DNA from: Struthidea cinerea
Lineage: Eukaryota > Chordata > Aves > Passeriformes > Corcoracidae
Direction: 5' to 3'
Length of the DNA: 64,000 nt
NCBI GenBank assembly: GCA_013397865.1
Contig: VZTI01001695.1
Coordinates: 8,379-72,378, forward strand
The notes under the pieces were generated by a model. That model had not been told where the DNA came from and ran no database searches. It worked only from the letters and a program-made list of their open reading frames with translations. This document shows positions 46,501 through 61,500 of this stretch, piece after piece; the stretch's first letter is position 1; each line of letters opens with the position of its first letter. The position numbers and the translations under genes were made by a program.

Positions 46501-49500
46501 AAATGGCGCTGGATTTTCTGTGCCAAAACCTTTGCAGAGCAGCTTGAGGCTGAACAAAGCAGTCTGCCTGTTGATGGCTTGCTCCTCCTCTTCCTCCTTT
46601 CTTCTACACTTGACAATGGCAATGAGCTCAGGAACCAGCTCTAAGAGCTGCAGGATCTGAGAGGACAAGAGAACACCCACATCAGACATAGTGAGAAACT
46701 CAGGGCAAGCAAGGCTGCTGGGGGCACATAGCCTGAGTGTCACTGCTCAGGAGTCCTTGCCAGGCTTGGCACTGGCACTGGGCATCTTTACACTGGGTCA
46801 AGCACTTGCACATCAGTCTCTCTCTGGGTACTTTTGCTAAGGGAACTGGGTTTAACCCCTTTGCCTCACCTGGCTCTTCTGCCACTTGGTGCGCTGCTGC
46901 ACCTTGTTGTTCAGCAGGTCCATGGCCTTGCGTCTCACCGACGGCAGCGGATTCATCATCAGTCCCCCAATTACCGGGATGAAGGTTTCTGTTGGCAGTA
47001 AGGCATTGACCTACAAAACAGTAACATAAATCCTTTTGCATGCACTGAGACATGGAAGCCTCCTGATATGACTCTCTTCAACTTCCCTTGTGGGTTTCAG
47101 GATCAGAGGAGAGAGGACAAGCCAGCAATGCTGTATCTGAGGCAAGGACAAAATCAAAGCAGGTTCAAGCCAGTCTGTGTTCACTGGCTGCTAACCAGCC
47201 ATTATCCACTAGCTCTGAGATTTCCTCAGTAAGTCCTTTTGTCTGCTCTGGTGAGCTATCCCTCTTTACCCAAAATAATTCTGCCAATGCCCTCTGCATG
47301 TACATCACGAAAATTGGAATATGCTTTACAGGTGAAAAAAAAAATTCCAAGCTGTATAAAGATGTATGTTCTGACTTATGCAACAAGATAGCCACTCAAA
47401 TTCTACAAATATACTTCTAATCAGAAAAAAATAGTAAGATGAAAAGTGTAAGGATTTAAACTTCATGTAGAAATACCCAACAGAATTAGTTAAGTCATTT
47501 TACGAGTTAACAGTGAGAAATGCTGCCAAGAGCCATTCTTCTCAACCAGACATAGCGAAATGACTGCTTACAGCCAGTGGAATACTAAACCAAAGGAAAC
47601 AAACATTGCTGATTTTTGTTCTGCTTGTTCTAAGAAGCTGTTAGCTGTAGTTATTGAAGTTGTTAGCTGAGTTTGAACATTGATGCACCAGGCTGCAGGC
47701 CATCCAATGAAATACAGTACTAATGCAACAAGAAATTCTAAGAAGTTTATAATCATATTAATGAGCAAAAGCAGCAATGTCCCAGTGCTAACATGGGGCC
47801 TAGTGAGACATACTTTATCCAGCATATCATAGCACTTGCTAAGCAGGACCCTCCAAAATTTGGCTGTTGGCTTGTCCATGTTTCCTTCCACGGAAGATGC
47901 CACAGTGTTTATATAGTGAAGAACTTCTTCTAACAGCCTAGACAGAAAGGAAGTAACTTTTAGTAAGTGACAAGGAGACTAAAGAAGTCCATTTTTATTA
48001 CTAGAAAGCATAAAATTTCACAAGACAACAAAAATACAAGGAAATGAAACAGAAAAATTTAAAAATGAGCATTCATGGAACACAGCATTTAAAATAAATC
48101 TTACACCCTTTTTGTCTTGGAATAAACATAAAAGTCAGGCCTCTGCAAAAGAAAGCCTCATTTTTGTATCACTGGCTTTTACAGCACAATGGCTACAACT
48201 GTTATCTTTGATTACTGGTACTTACACCAATACAGAGGCACCTGTGAACAATGATTAACTCTTTTTTTTCTGCTAATTAAGCAATATATTTGCTAAAAAT
48301 GTGGAATTCTTTTAGTGATTCAGACATGAATAGCATGACAGTTATGGCCAAGCACGTAAATAATCTCTATCAAAAATACAGAAAAAGAGTGGATATTAGG
48401 TAGAGCAATCTTTCAGAAACAAAAAGCTCTACATTCGATTAAAAGAAGAAACCAAACTAAACCAAAACCAAACACAAGTAACTTGCACATAATAAATACT
48501 GCTCGTTGCAGAGGACATTTAAAAAGTATCATTAGAGTAAAAGATATTCTAATGGCACTACACTTAAAAGATATTCCTGGGTTGCAGTAAAAGCTAAAAA
48601 TAGAAGTAGGGCAGATTTAAAGCATACCTCTGTTCCAACTCCTGCAGCTCTTCTGTTTCTTCATATTCAACTATCTGGTTTAAAAAGCAAGAATGAAAAT
48701 ATGAAACTTACCTCCCCTCATTAAACTAAAATGCCAGAATACACAAATTTGTTTTGAATCAAACGTCCACTAACATGGTAATTATGAGTCCCTACATTTG
48801 TACTTAAGTCATCATTCTAGAAGGAATTCTGAGAACCTTGGGCAATGCAGTCACATTAGAAAATACATTTCATGCTGGTGGATGATTCAGCTGAAAAACT
48901 GGGACTACCAGCTAGAGCCAGAGCCTGATATTTGTAAGATTTTGTCTTTTCAGTTTACAGCATGAATCCCACACTGAACTTGTAGTTACACAGGCTGTGA
49001 GTGAAATCCCAAGTTCCATAAACCCACTGGGAACAGAATTTCACTTGGTTACCTATTCATCAGTCACGTAAGTGGAGTCTGTCTGGAAAAGCATTATTAA
49101 AAAATAAATAACATTACTGAGAGGTTTCAAAACTGTGCCAATACAAAACTGTGTTTCTAAACTGCCAAAACCACCACAAGGTGTCAGCAAGGTAAACGGG
49201 ACAGTGCCGCCCCTTTGAATACGAAAGTCATAGCAGAAAGTAAATTACACCTCATCTGTTACAGTATGGCACAATCACTTACTGTGATCAGTTTAGAAGC
49301 AACCTGGCATTATTACCTTTTTCACAAAACTCTGAGAGGACAGAAGTTGTGACATGAAGGAGACGGACAAGAATTTGAAATGCCGGAGTTGTTTGTCGGA
49401 GTGAGACTCCACATTAAAGAGCTGCCCATCCTGATTTTTTGGCTTCGTCTTACACGTTCTTGACTTTTTTGTCCCGGGATCATCTGTTGAAGATGTTGAC

Positions 49501-52500
49501 AAGAAAAATTTGCATCCCAGAGAAAAAGTTACTTCACTTCTGATCACAGAAACAAAATTACAGTTGTTCAAAGCCCCACCCAGCCCGGCCTTAAACATTG
49601 CCAGGGATGGGGCATCCACCACCTCTCTGGGACACCTGTTCCAGTGCTTCACCACTCTCACAGTTTAGTTTCTTCCTTATATCTAGTCTGAATCTACCTT
49701 CTTTTAGTTTAAAACCATTACCCCTTGTCTCTTATAAAAAGAAGGTTTACATGCATTTGCTGGCTCTGTTTTGTGGTTACCTTCTTTGTTCTCTGGCAGC
49801 TCTGTCAGGTACTGGATTATTTTCATCACACTCTGGAACTGTGACCGTACATTAAATTCGCAGCAGATGGAAATCCAAAATTCAGTGTCTGCTTCCAGAA
49901 CAGCATCCTGTTAACGGTTCAGAAAAAAAAAAGAAATATTTCAAGGATTAAGAAAGAATATTTCTAATAATTGATGCCTTTTCCTGGTCTTAAAATCAAG
50001 AATCAAACACGGTTAGAAGGGAAGAAGGGGTTTTACCTCAGTATTTATTTTAAGGATCCTTAGGCGTACCACGTCCAGGTGGAATGCACCTCCATGCACA
50101 CCCCAATGCCCCAACAAAAGATCTGGTATAACATTACAGGTCTTGCTAATTAGCATATCTATCAAAGATTCCCCAATGAGAGGCTCGAATGAGCCCCCCT
50201 CCCCAAGGACCCTTCCCCTGGATGGCTCTATCTCAGTTTACAAAATGTGTTCTGGAGAGGACCTCGGTGTCTGGGGCTTCTAAGATGTTTAGTCTCCTAG
50301 TTTAACAAATAAGTCTAAGAATGTAGCCTAAAGAACACTAAGAATACAAAAAGCTATAAAAAGGTATATAAAAGGGATATAAAAGGCAAAAATCATCATG
50401 GCATCATAACAATAATAAAAATACTCAAAAACAACCTCAGTGAGCTTGTGAAAATGCCATGCTGAGCTGGACACTACCAGGATTAACACCAGTGGTAAAA
50501 GCAGCAAGCTCTTGGAGAGAACACAGCTCCGGAGGGTGTAGAGAGCTTAAACTGCTGCAGCAAAGACTATCTTCTCACCAATGTTCCTTTAATAATTCTT
50601 CCAGTTTTCCCCATAAACTATGCTTTCACCTAATCTCAGGGCCTGCCTACACAAAAACATAATAGGGTTTTCATCTTGGTCTGTAGAAGAAGACCGGTAT
50701 CACGTTTTGCAAACACAGTTGAAGAAAAAACCCCGACTTCATTAATCCTGAAGCACTACATAATTAGATTATTAGCTCTTCAGATCAAGGATTGCTGTAC
50801 AATATGATCTAATTTATTGTTCAGGCTCCAGGACCTAACACTATTGAATATGCAGTACAAGTCACAGTCAACATCCCCATCAGGTTCTGCTGTAGCACAA
50901 ACCCAGAGCTCACTACCTTTTCCAGCATAATCTGGGGTTTATTGAGAACCTTCTTAAAGGCAAGACCACGAACAAAAGAGGGAGATCAGGCTCTCAAGGA
51001 AAAGGCTGACCCCCTCAGCCTGCTAACCTTGTCTGTGCTTGATGTCGCCGTCACAGTTTTGGTCACATACTGCTCAAAGAGCAGCACCAGGAGAACCCAG
51101 AGGAATTTGTCTCCTCCCACCGTGGTGATCAGCTGGGACAGGATGGGCAGGCGCCGGTGCTCCGGCACGTGCGGCAGGGCATCCACAAACACACGAATGA
51201 TCTTGATCACCACCTCTTCCACGCTTCCCGAGGACTCTGACAAGTCACTGTCTTCAGCCTGTGCACAAACACAGGTACAGCAGTTTAGACAGGTTACTGC
51301 AGAGGGGTGCAAGGTCTTTCTGGCCATCTCAGAAAACAGGAGGAAGTACTACGTGCCAGATAACGGCACTGCCACATGCATCAACTCTCAAGGGTAATGT
51401 AAGTGTTCTGAAGTTTTCAATCATACAGCTCCTTGTCAGTCTTAAAGGAAGATATTTAAAATAAAAGAAAAAAAAAGAAAAAAAGAAAAGGAAAAAAAAA
51501 AGAAAAAGAGAAAAACTGCTACTTGGCATCAGCTGAAACAAACAGGAAATTTTCAAGAGAAAGCAAAGCCACATCCTTCAGAAAACTCTGCCTGAGTTAG
51601 GGACTTGGATTCAAGGGCCCAGGAAAAATAATATACATGGGCTACATGGTCTCAAGTAAATAACATTAGGCTCTTCCCACATGTAATAATCGTGTACTAC
51701 AAATAATTTGTCACGGAAACTTGTGTGGGCTGCTATGAAAGGCTTTAAATAAAAAAACTAAAGAAATCAAGTTGTCTCTCTTTTTATGTAACAGAGAACC
51801 GCAAGAGGATGAAAAATGTGTACACGTATAATTAAAAATAGTCTGGGAAATCCTCAGCCCATTATTGAAGACAACATTTTCTTCCCCAATTAATTTTTAC
51901 ATGACATTTATACAGCATTTTTCATGTTTAAATCTAGTAATGATCAAGAATTAAGATTTCTTAGGCGCAAGTGAAATCTGAATGAAGAAAATGTTGCTTT
52001 GAGAAACAAGGATCTATTTTTGTTTTGGTTTATAGCCATTTATCTAAGAGATCCAGGAAAAACTAAGAAAAGCCTCACAAACACCAGCTGGAAGAATAAA
52101 AGCATCTGTCAAATATTATACCTTTCCACTTCTTTCAGACCATGTCTACTATTCCTATGACCATGACATATTATAGGACTAATAACCACCTGGTTACTTC
52201 CCATGGTTCCTCTACTGAACTTGTCTGCTATTTTTATGATTAAAAACTTGAACTTAAAGTATGTTTCAGGTCCTCTCCATGTATAGTTGTGATAATTTTG
52301 GCTAAACCATTTATAAAGTGCAGGAACTCGACTGAAAAGAAGCAGCAGTCTGATGAACTCAGTCAGTGAGAGACAGAGGCGTCTGAATTACATTATATGT
52401 AATTTAATGTCTATCCAAAAATAATCCTAGAGTAGGTGACAACTTATTCTGCCACCAATATTTTAAATAATTTACTTAATTAATAATCTTTCCTTAAGTA

Positions 52501-55500
52501 GACAAATTTACCTGTATAAGAGCAGGAATAACCATCTGCACTGTCTTGTTAATTACTTGGAAAGTGTAGGTATCATCCAGACGCAAGACATTTGCTCCCA
52601 TGAATGTAAAAATGGGCATAATGTTGTGAAGAACTTTATCCTGGAAAAGAACAGATGAAATTAGTTCATGCTGCTGTGCATATTATACCTTAAGGCATTT
52701 CTCATTCCCACAAATGACGTAAGATTCCTATTAAAAAGCCCAAAAAACTGAAAGAGAACCTTGAGTATCTTTCAAAATCTCCCTAAACGAATTTTGAACG
52801 TATATTGTCCCTTAATACTACTTACTGTGTGATTGGTAGAGTTCTAAATATGATTTAGAAACTAAGACACACATCTAAGCAAGTAATTAAAGAGTGGAAA
52901 TTGAGAGTTTAGTATGACGAGACACCTTGTATCCTTCCACTCAGTGCCATATGAATACCACACGTAAAACCAGCTATGAGGAGACTTGCAGAAGCACAAA
53001 TGTGATTTTCCCACCCACCCTTTTTATATCTGTGAAACATCTGCAATATCCACAATCATACAGCGTAAACCAACCATGCTCAATTTAACTTTTGGCTTTT
53101 TGGGGGCCTAGACTGTAATCACAGTAACCAATTTTAAGAAGGCTGGATTAGAGGTGTCACCTAGCTCAAAAGTTAGCTCCCTAGATTTTGCCAGAACTTA
53201 GAGCAATAAATTATGGGCATATTTTTCGTTTAGTTTTAGTGACTGGAAGAAGTGTTAAGATATTAAAAGTGAGATGAGATGGACACAAAATGTTTCCTTA
53301 TATTCTGATCTTGAAAATCTTGTAAGAGCCAGTATTAATGTAAAATAAATGCTTGGTTCTATAGCAGGTGATGGCAGTAAGATGGAGACAAAAAACCCCA
53401 AACAATAAAACCTCAAAATCCTCCAAAAATTTATCAAAAACATTACAATTTTGTCTTCTGGAAAAAATGCTACCTTTCTAAATGCGTGGAGGAAATATTG
53501 AGGCGAATATAAAGATGCAAACTGAGTTTGATATACCTGGATACATTTTGCTGCCTTAGAGTTTCAAAGCAAAAGAACCTTACTTAGAACAGTGTACAGT
53601 CAAATTTCAATCCATACAAGAAAAGGCCTGTTTCTTGGTCAATTAAAATCAGAACAACCCAGTGTTATCATCAACTATGACTACATTTTCCAGTTTTGTA
53701 CTAGATAGAAACGTGTAAGAATGCACGTGCTATTAGGCCAGGTGTTTTCCCTCTTTATATAAAAAAGCAGGAGGAAGAAGAAACGAGGCATGAGAGCTGT
53801 GACCACAGTGGAAAGGTGAGGCAGGGCTGGTGATGGAAAGCTTCTTCCATTTCTACTGCGCTCCACTGCGAGCCATAAATGGCTGGTGACCAAAGCAGCA
53901 AGACAGAGGTTTGTTTTCAACTAAAATGGAAAAGAAAGCCCTAAAAGAGCAGGGAACCTGTCCATTTTGCCTCTTGCTCCTTTCAGGAAGTTTTTCCCCA
54001 CAGAACAGATCCATATGTTCTTCACTCCACCCAATATTTGGAAACCAAAGAGAGGAGCCGAAGTATAAATTCCAGGTGTTACTTACGGGAAACATTCCAG
54101 CAACAGCACCAAGGAGCAGCAGAGCATGGTGGTGTGTCTGGGGCATTTTAGAAATCCTGATGCACTGAACTATCAGTTCCACGTTGAATTTTTCTTTGTC
54201 CAGGATATCTGCAGGTAAAAATATTCACTGATTAACACTTTAATAATCAGCCATGTAGGAATAAACAGTACAATCAAGCACTAGTTTCAGTTTGCAAAGC
54301 ATACCTAATGGATCTACAAAAAGTTATTAGGAAGGCAAACTAGTACACCATTATAGTGGAATCTCTCTCTCCTCAACAATACAGTGTAGACTGAGGAAGA
54401 AAAAAGATAGATACAATTGTTTTTGTGCTGTCCTGGTGAGAGAATTACCAAGAAATGAATCTGGTGATTTTTACCTGCTGGAAGCTTGCTACCATCTGAT
54501 GACAATTTCTGACAGATGTTCAGCAGGCAGCTGAGGATCAACTGCTTCGTATATTCCATATTTTCTTCTTCTGATGCCATGGGTTCCAGACATCTGTACA
54601 TTCAGGGAAAAAAACAGAGATGGAAAAATAAGTGACCAAATTGCATATTAAGATACAAATAAGAAACTGCAATTTTAATTCCACGTAAGTTCTAAACTGA
54701 AGCTTCCAAAAAGTCTTTGCCAAAAAAGTGTCTCTTCTTTTTTTGTTTTCAAATGCATCAACTGGTGTAATAAAAGACATTTATCAAAGCACTGTCAAAA
54801 CCATAAGTGTAACATAAACTATAATTGTCAGTCTATGTACAAGCAAGTCATAAAGAAAGAAAGACAAACACCCAATCCATGTATAAACTTTCCTAAGTGC
54901 TTGGAGATAGGGCTGGCAGGAAAAACAGTAGTTTACTTAGGTGGGACTGGACTAAGACTCTTCCACAATGTCTTGGGAGGAATTTCAAAGCTTAGAGAAT
55001 TGTAGTAGCTCTGCTGAAGACACAAGTCCTGCCAATTATCCTAGTTTGAGGACAGGTGTCATCCTTGTTGGCAATCCCAAGCCCTCTGCCTGATGAAATT
55101 TTCACACAAGAGAAGCCATGCATCAGGTAAAAATCTTATTGTTTCAAAGGGAAAAGAATCATAATAACTTCCCATTCCCCTCCTCTGATCTGCCTAAAAG
55201 AAGTTCAGATGAAAAAGGCAAGCTAAGCTACAAGACATGGCAACAAAGCAGAGGCACAGTAGCCCGTATCTCTGTGCTTTAGTGTGTCTGCTGCAGAAGA
55301 GAAGGCTCCAGGGCCCTGCTGTGGGGGCACCACTACCTGCTCAGAAGGTTGAAAAGCGCAGGCACCAACGCCTGCGGGCGCCGAAGCTTCTTCTTATGCT
55401 GCAGTAACTCCAGAATAAGCATCACCCTCTGCCAGCTGAAGTGGCTTGTTTCTGGTGCCGGTTCTGCATCTTGAGGCTTTCTAAAAAGACAAGACAATCA

Positions 55501-58500
55501 GGAATTTGCAAAGGAAATGCTACAGTGCTTCAGGAAACACACGCACCCCCCCAAGTAAAAAAAGACCATTTTTCTTTCACATAGTAATGTATATCCTTTA
55601 CTGCTGCTCCCTGGAGAGGTGGCAATGTGTGAGCTTATGATTGAAGCAGTGACACATTTTAAACAAACAACAAAAAAAAATTCAGACCAAACTTGAAAAA
55701 ACAAGTGTTTCCTGGAAACACTTCTGGAAGTGGGGGGAAAAAAAATCTGTTACCAGGTAACTGTCCAAATGATGCTCTGCTTGCCAGCCAGGAAACTTGC
55801 TTCTCTGGAACTACTAGTGGTTAACACGCTGACTATGCCGGCAATGGGGGTGTGTGTGAGCCTGTGTGTTTGTAAACTGTGACAGGTACAGTTTACAGAT
55901 GGATCAGGCTAAAAGGTGATGATTATTCAAAATGGTCAAGTGAAGGAAAATGAGAAAAGCTATTCTAGGTCACACCAGGAATATTAACTCAATATCCTGT
56001 TTCAATATGGCTGAAAGAACGTTTAAAGAGAGTAAGTACAGTGAAAAAACAGTTCCTTCTGAGAATGGAGAGAAGAAACAGGACAAAGACCTAAAAATTA
56101 GTGATTATATTACCATCTTAATGGAAACAAAATACTATTTTTCAGTCAACTAACAGAAATATCTTGATGAACATCTGTAGGTTTCAGCCAAGTGTATGTA
56201 ATTTGTCCATGCATCTATACTTAAAACTAACTTTACTATTAACAAAAATGAATCTTGGTCAACTGCATCAAGCCGGATTCTGTAAAATCAAATGTCAACA
56301 TTAAAAATGCTGGATTTTTTTTTTTTCTTTTAATTCTGACTGTACTTCCATCGGTTCTCAAATAGCAACATGAGTTGGTTTTCTCATGCTAAAAGTAGCT
56401 TGGAGTTATTTTTACTGTGCAGAGGAAAAGAAGAAATAGCTACCTGTGCTTTCAATACAAACTATGCAATGTTTTAAGACAAGTGGTGTTTTCAAACTGC
56501 ACGGATAATACTGGTGGGTTTCTAGTTATTTTACCTCTGCTGCTGCATTTTCTGCCTTCTAGTTTGTTGAACAGTGGCCGGACTTTTGGTTTTCTCAGGA
56601 AGCTCCAGTTCTCTGACAATCTGCTCAGCACACACTGTAATCTGAAACAAAACAACAACAATGCAAGCACCAATGAACAATTTGTCACATCACATATCTG
56701 TACCCCGCCTTTTTTTAAAAACACATCCCCTTCCTGCACATATGGGTATATAATACACATATTCCTTTCATATCCCAGAAAGTGAAAATCAGTGCAGCAG
56801 GAAGAAGCGACTTCTGGTGAATTCATTCACTTAGTGTTGTAATGACAGATAGGTGGCTTTTAAAGAAACACCTTCTAAAAGCAGTCATTTAACAAACTTT
56901 TTGTGCCATTAATGCTATTCTATTCTTTGACAAAAAGCTTCCCATTCCTTTCTTGCTATAAATGATAGAAACAATGAGTGTTACTGAATGTAGGTGACAC
57001 AAAATCACACTGCAGTAGGTTTGAATGTATTTCTGTGTTCTGGAGGTTGCCACTTACCCCTTTGAACACACTGCTGATTGTCTGGGCACAAAGCGGGTTC
57101 TTACAGTTTAAGAGTAAGTCAAACAACACATTCAATAGCTTCTGTTGCACCGTCCCATCCGACACAGCTGCAAAGAATGGCTTAGTAATCTACAAAAGGG
57201 GAAAAAAAAGGATGCAGAGAGGTTTACTTTAGGACGGTAGCAAAATCACAAAGTGTGGAATTAATATACGTTGGATTCTGTATGACACACCCCATCACGC
57301 AGTATTGCAAAAATTTGCATATTAACTATGTATTTGTATATATCCAGGAATCTCAAAGATGTAAATCACATACATGTGAAATATCCAACAGACAAACTGA
57401 TTCCTGAAATTTTTCACACAACTGGTGTGTGTAACAAACTTGCTGTTGCCGGCCTTTGGGAAATATATGCCAACACTTGGCTAATATGGGCCCGAATTGA
57501 TAGCCTCCTTCAAATGAAACTATTTCTCACCTACTGTATTTTGTTGACAGCTTCTTCTCAGAAGAAAAACATTAGGTAAAGCTCTTGCCTGACTGACAAA
57601 AACATAAAATCTGTGGAACACTATATCTGTAATGATACAGGAATTCATCTCTGTGTACATACAGTATTTCTATTTCAGGCTTGTCAAAATGCAAATACAG
57701 CAAGCAGCAATTTCTCCTCCTGGTAGCTTTAAGAGTTCAAGTTTTGCAGGCTGTTGAGATGTTTCAAAGACACTATGGACACACTGAAAACTTGTACTAA
57801 AAGAAAGACAGGTTGAAAGCTATGGACTCCTTCACATAGAAAGGGCCCTTGTAAATCCAATCCTAAACACCTCTAGCTGCTTTAAGCATAAAAATAAACA
57901 AAAGGTCTTTCATAAAGCCATACCTGCCCAAGTGCTGTGATCTGAAATGGTGGAATTTCTTCATATATTTTCTTGGCAGCATGCAGACTTTTGATAAACA
58001 AATCCAGACTCTGCTGATTCTTGCACAGGAGCGTTGCTGAATATTCATTAAACTTTCCAAGGATTAGATGCAGGAGAATAGCTTCATCTTTCAACATTGC
58101 CTCAGGTTTGTTAAAGACCTTCTCTAGCAAACGGTCTAGTGCAGGCAAGAGGTGAGAGAGAACCATCTGCAAACAGAGAAAATATGTAACAGAAGTTTTT
58201 ATCCACTCTCAATTTAAGAACTTTCCAGTAGCACAGCTTCATTTTACTGCAGCATCCCCTCTCTCATAACACGCTGCCTACAGTATTTTAGGCAACAGCT
58301 GCTTGACTGGAAAAATACAAGACATAATGTGAGATTACTCCAAGTACTTGCTCATCCACTCCTTAGCTATTCTCCTTTGCAGAGCAGTATTTCATATATT
58401 CCAAGTACAGAAACAAGGTAATTTTCCCACCAATTCATGACTGCTGTTTTCCACAAAACCCAAATGTGAGGCACAACCACTCACCCCCTCTATGCAGTTC

Positions 58501-61500
58501 ACAACCTTTTCAAGACACATACAACTGAATAGAGCATAAAAATTCTAATTTAATTCATTTTTTGAACTTTGAAGTCATGTATTTTCCAGCACTTGGAGAA
58601 CTCTGAATATGCTAGATAAGAGTAGGTTAATATATATAAAAGGAATTCACAGTACTACTTAATACCTTGCAATTCTGTACAGAACTCTATGCTCACTGAT
58701 ACCTAACCAAGGTAATACATTTCTTCTGTAACAATCTCTTCTGAAACAGGTCTCTTTTAGTAATATCAAGGTTGTTTCCTTAAAAATTCCAATGCAAAAT
58801 TCTGCAACCATTACATTCCTGGAAGGAGCATGCAAATGTTTTATGTTTCATTAAATTGTACTTTGAAGTTTTACTGCATATTACTGGAGGTGTCAACTTA
58901 ATACCTAGTAATCTAATACATTACGGAATTATTTAACAGCATTATTACTAAATGAAATTTGATTTCAGCATTTCACTCAAGTGCAGAACCCATAAAATGA
59001 CTCAAAAGGCAGCACTTACTTCACCATGGATTTCATGAAGAATTTTCATTAAGTTTCTTGCAATATATGATGGGAAAATAGGGCTCTGTACACAATCAAG
59101 TATGTTTTCCAAAGCTTCCAACAATTTTTTCTTCTGGGATTTCTGTTTTGGTTGTGTCTCAAGCTCCTCAAATAGAGTTTCCATAATCTAGTTCATTAAC
59201 AAAGTGAAAATTAGGGTTTTTGTCCTGCAATAAAAATGCCTTAAAACAACATTTATTTGATGCTTTCATAACAGTGTAATCTCGATATAAGCAGAGTTCT
59301 TCATCTGGAAATAAACCACCGTTAATGCCTCTTAGGTTCTTAGCTCTCTGCATGTAATAAATCACTTGAATGTTTTTACAGTTCCTAAAAAAATTATAAA
59401 TCAGTCTACTATAGAATATAATGACAACTTTCCTGCTTAACCTGATTTCTTTTCTCTAAGTTAGAAGCTCACAGCAGCAGACAAAACTTGTATTAATCTA
59501 CACCTTAATAAGAAAAATACCTGTGCTACATATGTAGGGTCAGATACAATCTCTTCTGTCTTTTGCTCCAAATGTTGAAGGACAGGATGAAATAGAGACT
59601 CCTTTATTCCTCTCAAGGAATGGAGGCAGTTGAGAGCAGCCCTTCGAACTTCACTCACAGGACTACCCAAGTTAATTAGCAAAGATATCACCACTGCAAA
59701 AAGAATGAGGGAAGGAAGGAGGAAAAGAACAGAGTAAAATGAGTAGTGAAAATTTTACTGTAGCTGTCCCTGAAGAGGCATCAACATTACTTTGGAATTA
59801 AGAAGTCGTCTCTTTTCACTGTAAACCTCTAGGCTACACAAAACCAACATGAGTCTCACAGATCCACGACTCTGAACTTCATCACAGTCCTCATATCCAT
59901 CTTTAAGCTCAGAGCACATTACTGACTGTCACATCCTGGCACTGCACAGACAGTAACATCCTGTAACCGAGACTTCCTCAGCACAGCACTGTGCTCCTTT
60001 AACACTTTCAAAACTTAAAAAAAAGTCGCTTCACCTACTTCAAGCTTGGACTGATAACTGCAGCAGTGATTCAGCAAGAGAGCTGCCTCAGCCCAGTGCA
60101 GCTCAACATAAATAACTACAGATACCCTTCATGGTACAAAATATAGTAAAATTCCACAAAATTAAAAAGTACTGTGATTGATTTCTAAGATAAGAGATAG
60201 ACAGATAGACATATAGATAGATATTGTTTTACTTTACCTGGAGATGATGGCGATAGGAGCTGTTTCTTTTTCTGGTTGGTTTGTGATTCAAGCAGTGCAT
60301 AGCCAATATACAGAGCCTGAGTCTGTAGCATTGCACTGACTTCATAGTTCAGATGATTTGAAAGGTTGTAACTGTAAGTCCATAAAATGGAAAGGAATTT
60401 GAAGAGAACCTCTGAATCTTTTAGATGTACCTTAAATTTAACACAATGGAAAAAAAAGAAAAAAGAGAAAAGCACTTGTTTTATTTAGCTGGCAAACTAC
60501 TACTGAAAACATCTGATAAACCACCCCACCCACTTCAGAGGAGTACACTGAAACAGAACTTTGTCTCAGAAAAACAGAGAAACACTGTCTTTGGAGAAGA
60601 AAAAGTCATTGAGTAAATGTTGCATGTATGTGCAAGTCCAGATGTTACTTAAATATGCATATGAAAAACCATGAGATGATGTAATAAGATAACACAAAAT
60701 TTCTCCTAGAAGTTTTCCTTTCAGTTTCTGTATCTAAACACTAACAAATTTTACAAAGTAACCCTTTGTCTTGCTACGAGGTAGAACCAAAACTTTTAGT
60801 CCAAAATTTAGGCTCTCGATCTTGTCCTGCAAATCAGTGTTTTCCCCTTTGCCTCAATTGGTACATTTGTGTTTTTGGGTTTTTTTTTTGTAACTTTAGT
60901 TTTCCATTATTACATTTAATTAGAGTTGAGTAACCCAGCTGAAGCTTACACTTCCATCTCCTCACAGTACTTGAATGCCACGAGCAGTGTTGCATGACCT
61001 GTTGATTATTTTTCTCAGTTTTCCTTAAAATTAATGTAACTATGTAATAGTTGATGACTCATAATTCAGAGCAACAAACGCAAAAATAATACCTTGAATA
61101 AGAGATTCATCAATGCTCTGTACTGAAGAGCATTGCTTCCCTCACTAGCTCCACTGACAAGCAGGTCAAACAGCCCCAAAAGGAGGTGCAGGTAGTCTTG
61201 GCTATCTTGATTCAGAGACTCAGGATTCCACCAAGATTCCTCTAAAAAATACAGATTTACAATTAAGACACAGTGGGTGCACAAGAACACCCTCAGAAAC
61301 CAGGAGAAAACAGACATCTCTGGTTAAAAGAAGACAATACATTTGGTTGATTTTGTGTTCACAAGTAAGTAATCTTTACAGATATCAATAACAAAGGAAA
61401 AATTAGGGAAGCAACATTTCCTTGATTCCAACAACTTCTGAAGGAAAAAAAGTTAACTTTCCTTCTTCACTGATGTAAGGGACAGGCAAAATCTTAACAC

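Noticed and set aside
50942..51397. 151-residue plus-strand open frame
   Set aside because: It is the antisense shadow of the HEATR1 exon at 51028-51258.
59840..59925. Possible C/D box snoRNA in a HEATR1 intron (GTGATGA on the minus strand)
   Set aside because: No convincing D box at the expected spacing and no terminal stem; left unannotated.
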